DNA of 64,000 nucleotides from Streptomyces sp. 11x1 (lineage in GTDB: Bacteria; Actinomycetota; Actinomycetes; Streptomycetales; Streptomycetaceae): NCBI RefSeq assembly GCF_032598905.1, contig NZ_CP122458.1, positions 4,923,001-4,987,000 of the forward strand. Direction: 5' to 3'. Under the pieces are notes generated by a model that had not been told where the DNA came from, made no database searches, and worked only from the letters and a program-made list of their open reading frames with translations. The position numbers and the translations under genes were made by a program. The number at the start of each line of letters is the position of its first letter. Positions within the stretch are counted from its first letter, which is position 1. Of the stretch, positions 59,227 to 64,000 are shown piece after piece.

Positions 59227-60488
59227 CCAGGCGCGTGGCGGTCACCGGCATAGGCATCGTCGCCCCCGGCGGCATCGGCGTCCCGGCGTTCTGGGACCTC
59301 CTGGCGGGCGGCCGTACGGCGACGCGCGGCATCACCTTCTTCGACCCGTCCGGGCTGCGTTCGCGGATCGCCGCCGAGTGCGACTTCGACCCGGCGGCCC
59401 ACGGACTGGACGCGGACCTGATCGCCCGCTGCGACCGGTACATCCAGTTCGCCCTGGTCGCCGGTGAGGAGGCGATCGCGGACTCCGGCCTCGACCTCGC
59501 CGCGGAGAACCCCTGGCGGGTCGGGGTGTCCCTGGGCACCGCCGTCGGCGGCACCACCCGGCTGGAGCACGACTACGTGCTGGTCAGCCACAGCGGCCGG
59601 CGCTGGGACGTGGACCACCGGGAGGCCGGTCCGCATCTGCACCGGGCGTTCGCGCCCAGCACCCTCGCCTCCACGGTCGCCGAACGCTTCGAGGCGCGCG
59701 GGCCGGTGCAGACGGTCTCCACCGGCTGCACCTCGGGTCTCGACGCCGTCGGGTACGCCTTCCACACCATCGAGGAGGGCCGGGCCGACATCTGCATAGC
59801 CGGGGCGTCGGACTCGCCGATCTCCCCGATCACCATGGCCTGCTTCGACGCGATCAAGGCCACCTCCCCCAACAACGACGACCCGGCCCACGCCTCTCGC
59901 CCCTTCGACGCCGACCGCAACGGGTTCGTCATGGGCGAGGGGGGAGCCGTCCTCGTCCTGGAGGAGCTGGAACACGCCCGGGCCCGGGGCGCGCACGTGT
60001 ACTGCGAGATCGGGGGCTACGCCACCTTCGGCAACGCCTACCACATGACCGGTCTGACCACGGAGGGCCTGGAGATGGCGCGGGCCATCGAGGACGCCCT
60101 CGACCACGCCCGCCTGGACCGTACGGCCGTCGACTACGTCAACGCGCACGGCTCGGGCACCAAGCAGAACGACCGGCACGAGACGGCGGCCGTCAAACGC
60201 ACGCTCGGCGCGCACGCCTACGACACGCCCATGAGCTCCATCAAGTCCATGGTGGGCCACTCGCTGGGCGCGATCGGCGCCATCGAGGTCGTCGCCTGCG
60301 CGCTGGCCCTGGCCCACCAGGTCGTCCCGCCCACCGCGAACTACGAGACCCCGGACCCCGAGTGCGACCTGGACTACGTCCCGCGCATCGCCCGCGAACG
60401 AAAGCTGACCAATGTGCTCTCCGTGGGCAGCGGGTTCGGCGGCTTCCAGTCCGCGGTGGTCATGAGTCTGCCGAGGGAGAAGACATGA
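59223..60488 (+). CDS. whiE-ORFIII: type II PKS ketosynthase alpha (WhiE ORFIII), 421 aa
   Basis: Condensing enzyme that, with KS-beta, builds the poly-beta-keto chain from malonyl-ACP. Catalytic Cys169 in [14 protein letters not shown], His309 in [11 protein letters not shown] and His346 in [11 protein letters not shown] are all present. Length and order typical. Starts with ATGA overlap and ends overlapping KS-beta, so subunits are coupled. Confidence 0.97.
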   Translation: MTRRVAVTGIGIVAPGGIGVPAFWDLLAGGRTATRGITFFDPSGLRSRIAAECDFDPAAHGLDADLIARCDRYIQFALVAGEEAIADSGLDLAAENPWRVGVSLGTAVGGTTRLEHDYVLVSHSGRRWDVDHREAGPHLHRAFAPSTLASTVAERFEARGPVQTVSTGCTSGLDAVGYAFHTIEEGRADICIAGASDSPISPITMACFDAIKATSPNNDDPAHASRPFDADRNGFVMGEGGAVLVLEELEHARARGAHVYCEIGGYATFGNAYHMTGLTTEGLEMARAIEDALDHARLDRTAVDYVNAHGSGTKQNDRHETAAVKRTLGAHAYDTPMSSIKSMVGHSLGAIGAIEVVACALALAHQVVPPTANYETPDPECDLDYVPRIARERKLTNVLSVGSGFGGFQSAVVMSLPREKT

Positions 60489-61735
60489 GCAAGCGGCGTC
60501 CTCGGCGCGCGGCCGTCACCGGAATCGGCGTGGTCGCGCCCAACGGAACGAGCACCGAGACGTTCTGGAAGTCGACCCGGGAGGGCATCAGCGTCCTGGA
60601 CCGGGTCACCCGCGAGGGCTGCGAGCACCTGCCGCTGAAGGTCGCGGGCGAGGTCCGGAACTTCGATCCGCCGTCGGCGGTCGAGGAGCGCTTCCTCGTC
60701 CAGACCGACCGGTTCACGCACTTCGCGATGGCCGCCGCCGACCAGGCGCTCGACGACGCCCGCCTGGACCGGCCCGCGACCGACGCGGCCCCGTTCTCGG
60801 TGGGCGTGGTCACGGCGGCCGGGTCCGGCGGCGGCGAGTTCGGGCAGCGGGAGCTGCAGCAGCTGTGGTCCAAGGGCAGCCGGTTCGTCGGCCCGTACCA
60901 GTCCATCGCCTGGTTCTACGCCGCGAGCACCGGTCAGATCTCCATCCGCCGGGGCTTCAAGGGCCCCTGCGGGGTGATCGCCTCCGACGAGGCCGGCGGT
61001 CTCGACGCCGTGGCGCACGCGGCGCGGGCGGTGCGGCGCGGCACCGACGTGATGGTGACCGGCGCGACCGAGGCGCCGCTCGCCCCCTACTCGATGGTCT
61101 GCCAGCTCGGCTACCCGGAGCTGAGCACGGTGGCCGACCCGGACCGCGCCTACCGTCCCTTCACGGCGGCGGCCTGCGGGTTCGTCCCCGCCGAGGGCGG
61201 CGCGATGCTCGTCGTGGAGGCCGAGGAGACCGCCCGGGAACGCGGCGCGCCGGTACGGGCCCACCTCGCGGGCCACGCGGCCACGTTCACCGGTGCCTCC
61301 CGCTGGGCGGAGTCCCGGGCGGGGCTCGCCGAGGCGATCCGGGGCGCCCTGGCGGAGGCCGGCTGCGCCCCCGAGGAGATCGACGTGGTCTTCGCCGACG
61401 CCCTCGGCACCCCCGAGGCGGACCGGGCCGAGGCCCTGGCGATCACAGACGCCCTCGGCCCGCACGGCACCCGGGTCCCGGTCACGGCGCCGAAGACCGC
61501 CATGGGCCGGGGCAACTGCGCGGCGGCCGTCCTGGACGTGGCGGCGGCGGTGCTCGCGATGGAGCACGGCGTCATCCCGCCCACCCCCAACGTCTTCGAC
61601 GTCTGCCACGACCTCGACCTCGTCACCTCCCGCGCCCGTGCCGCCGAGCCGCGCACGGCGCTGGTCCTCAGCCGGGGACTCATGGGGTCGAACTCGGCGC
61701 TGGTGCTGCGACTCGGCCCCGGCGACACCTCCTGA
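60485..61735 (+). CDS. whiE-ORFIV: ketosynthase beta / chain-length factor (WhiE ORFIV), 416 aa
   Basis: KS-like protein lacking the active Cys: the aligned position is Glu169 in [14 protein letters not shown]. It pairs with KS-alpha and sets chain length; WhiE-type synthases make about a dodecaketide (C24), known from S. coelicolor. Overlaps KS-alpha by four bases (ATGA). Confidence 0.95.
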   Translation: MSKRRPRRAAVTGIGVVAPNGTSTETFWKSTREGISVLDRVTREGCEHLPLKVAGEVRNFDPPSAVEERFLVQTDRFTHFAMAAADQALDDARLDRPATDAAPFSVGVVTAAGSGGGEFGQRELQQLWSKGSRFVGPYQSIAWFYAASTGQISIRRGFKGPCGVIASDEAGGLDAVAHAARAVRRGTDVMVTGATEAPLAPYSMVCQLGYPELSTVADPDRAYRPFTAAACGFVPAEGGAMLVVEAEETARERGAPVRAHLAGHAATFTGASRWAESRAGLAEAIRGALAEAGCAPEEIDVVFADALGTPEADRAEALAITDALGPHGTRVPVTAPKTAMGRGNCAAAVLDVAAAVLAMEHGVIPPTPNVFDVCHDLDLVTSRARAAEPRTALVLSRGLMGSNSALVLRLGPGDTS

Positions 61736-61799
61736 CCATCCCCCCCGACGCACCACCTCCGCACCACCTCCGCACCACCTCTGCACCAAGGAGAACCGC

Positions 61800-62538
<739 letters not shown>

Positions 62539-62587
62539 GCGCCGAGCCATCGAGCGCCGACCGACCGAGCCGGACGGAGAACACCCC

Positions 62588-62920
62588 ATGCACCAGTCCC
62601 TGATCGTCGCCCGGATGGCCCCGGGCGCCGCGCCGGACATCGCCAAGATCTTCGAGGAGTCCGACCGGGGGGAGCTGCCGCACCTCATCGGGGTCTCCCG
62701 GCGCAGCCTCTTCCAGTTCGACGACGTGTACATGCACCTCGTCGAGGCCGAGCGGGACCCCACGCCCGTCATCATGAAGATGGCCGGACACCCCGAGTTC
62801 CGGGCCGTCAGCGAACGGCTGTCGGCGTACGTCTCCGCGTACGACCCGGCGACCTGGCGTTCGCCGAAGGACGCGATGGCGAACTGCTTCTACCGGTGGG
62901 ACCGGGACAACCCCTCCTGA
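62588..62920 (+). CDS. whiE-ORFVII: TcmI-family cyclase (WhiE ORFVII), 110 aa
   Basis: Small ferredoxin-like cyclase (SLIVARMAPGAAPDIAKIFE, LFQFDDVYMHLVEAERDP, ATWRSPKDAMANCFYRW) acting on later rings of the polyketide. Last plus-strand gene of the operon; a strong hairpin follows. Confidence 0.94.
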   Translation: MHQSLIVARMAPGAAPDIAKIFEESDRGELPHLIGVSRRSLFQFDDVYMHLVEAERDPTPVIMKMAGHPEFRAVSERLSAYVSAYDPATWRSPKDAMANCFYRWDRDNPS

Positions 62921-62943
62921 CCGCACCGACAGAAGGACAGACC

Positions 62944-62988
62944 GACAGGCCGGCGGGCCCGCGCGACGCGCGGGCCCGCCGGCCTGTC
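62944..62988. terminator. very strong bidirectional terminator
   Basis: 22-nt arms beginning GACAGGCCGGCGGGCCCGCG pair almost without a loop, between the cyclase gene and the convergent methyltransferase. Confidence 0.9.
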
Positions 62989-63004
62989 CGGGTCAGCGTG
63001 CCGG

Positions 63005-64000
63005 TCAGCCGGGCACGTGACAGTCGAACGCGTGCAGATAGGCGTTGACCGGCCGTACGTCGTCGATGACCAGCCCCGCGGCCGTCAGCCGGGAGGTCAT
63101 GCTCTCGGTGGTGTGCTTGGCCCCGCCGACGTTGAGGAGCAGCAGCAGGTCCATGGCGGTGCTGAACCGCATCGACGGCGAGTCGTCGACGAGGTTCTCG
63201 ATGACGACGACCCGGGTGCCGGGGCCGCCCGCCCCGATGACGTTGCGCAGCAGCCGGGCGGTGCTGTCGTCGTCCCACTCCAGGATGTTCTTGATGACGT
63301 ACACGTCGGCCCGGACCGGGACGGCCTCGCGGCAGTCGCCCGGGACGACGCGGGTGCGGTCCGCGAGCGCGCCGCCCGGGCGCAGCCGGGGGTCGGCGTT
63401 CTCCACCACGCGCGGCAGGTCGAGCAGGGTGCCGTGCAGCGCCGGGTACTTCTCCAGCAGGCTCGCCACCACATGGCCCTGCCCCCCGCCGATGTCGGCG
63501 ACGGACGAACTCCTCGACAGATCGAGGAAGTCGGCCACATCCCGCGCGGACTGGACGCTGGACGTCGTCATGGCCCGGTTGAAGACGTCGGCCGACTGCG
63601 GGGCGTCCTCGTTGAGGTAGACGAAGAACTCCTTGCCGTACAGGTCCTCGACGACGCTGTGGCCGGTGCGCACGGCCTCGTCGAGCTTCGGCCAGGCGTC
63701 CCAGGTCCACGGCTCGGTGCACCACAGGGCGATGGCGCGCAGGCTGTGCGGGTCGTCCTCGCGCAGCAGCCGGGACATGTCGGTGTGCGCGAACGTCCCG
63801 TCCGGCCGTTCGGTGAAGACGCCGTGGCAGGACAGGGCCCGCAACAGCCTTCGCAGCGGCTTCGGTTCGGCCTTCACCGCCGCCGCGAGGTCCTCCACCG
63901 GCAGCGGGGTGTCGCCGAGGGCGTCGGCGACGCCGAGCCGGGCGGCGGCGCGCAGGGAGGCGGCGACCGCCGCGCCGAAGACGAGCTCCCTGAACCGCAT
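63005..64000 (-). CDS. O-methyltransferase next to the pigment cluster, >=331 aa
   Basis: SAM-dependent O-methyltransferase (Methyltransf_2 type): dimerisation region SLRAAARLGVADALGDTPLP, SAM motif VADIGGGQGHVVASLLEKYP, VYVIKNILEWDDDSTARLLR (the usual catalytic His of LHDW is Leu-Glu-Trp here) and VVIENLV. An ATG lies at the very last base of the window, so the true start may be further upstream. Convergent with the pigment operon; S. coelicolor whiE as I recall it has no such gene, so it may tailor the pigment. Loss of the His suggests a changed mechanism or activity. Confidence 0.85.
   Translation of the reverse strand: MRFRELVFGAAVAASLRAAARLGVADALGDTPLPVEDLAAAVKAEPKPLRRLLRALSCHGVFTERPDGTFAHTDMSRLLREDDPHSLRAIALWCTEPWTWDAWPKLDEAVRTGHSVVEDLYGKEFFVYLNEDAPQSADVFNRAMTTSSVQSARDVADFLDLSRSSSVADIGGGQGHVVASLLEKYPALHGTLLDLPRVVENADPRLRPGGALADRTRVVPGDCREAVPVRADVYVIKNILEWDDDSTARLLRNVIGAGGPGTRVVVIENLVDDSPSMRFSTAMDLLLLLNVGGAKHTTESMTSRLTAAGLVIDDVRPVNAYLHAFDCHVPG

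Overview
The window looks like a Streptomyces chromosome. It is very GC-rich throughout. It carries a complete whiE-type spore-pigment polyketide locus, a BldC-sized MerR-like regulator, the usual XRE(DUF5753)/DUF397/ATP-binding trio, a Spo0M protein and many GTG starts behind AGGAGG-like sites. The species cannot be decided from the sequence alone.

Layout. 1-1554: a NuoF-like flavoprotein and a ferredoxin. 1606-2851: an IS630-family insertion sequence sharing its CTAG end with a 121-bp MITE, followed by a SecD remnant. 3746-8176: cold-shock block (two nearly identical CspA proteins with matching leaders and terminators, a DEAD-box helicase, small conserved proteins). 8469-11502: a MerR-like gene behind a long structured leader, and a MerR/HEAT-repeat gene pair with its own MerR-style operator. 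11767-14569: a BlaI-like operator, a small protein, Spo0M, and an M56 peptidase/BlaI pair. 14991-21406: a membrane spermidine-synthase-like protein, small regulators, and decayed fragments (helicase, amidase, TnpB). 21521-24552: a flavin monooxygenase and a two-domain O-methyltransferase. 24675-26489: a Ser/Thr kinase fused to a GH114 glycosidase-like domain.

26595-32437 (minus strand) is the most unusual part. A 51-residue precursor-like peptide ending in a Cys/Ser/Thr-rich tail precedes a LanM-type dehydratase that has no LanC cyclase and instead ends in a DUF6624-like domain. Two overlapping JmjC/cupin-like genes follow, one of which lacks a metal ligand. I infer an atypical RiPP (modified peptide) cluster. 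LysR and ArsR-like regulators lie upstream.

35603-37981: a second identical IS630 copy, a different IS630 element and an inverted copy of the MITE, all joined at shared CTAG sites. 38032-47569: DNA repair, CPBP protease, an orphan histidine kinase, an orphan sugar-binding lipoprotein, a polysaccharide deacetylase, a large conserved protein and secreted proteins. 47888-54169: an NAD(P)-binding DUF2867 protein, a complete sugar ABC importer operon with a likely operator, and a secreted protein resembling aerolysin-type toxins. 54388-54670: two gene fragments back to back. 54880-64000: the spore-pigment cluster (hydroxylase, SchA/CurD protein, cupin, KS-alpha, KS-beta, ACP, two cyclases, and a convergent O-methyltransferase cut by the window edge).
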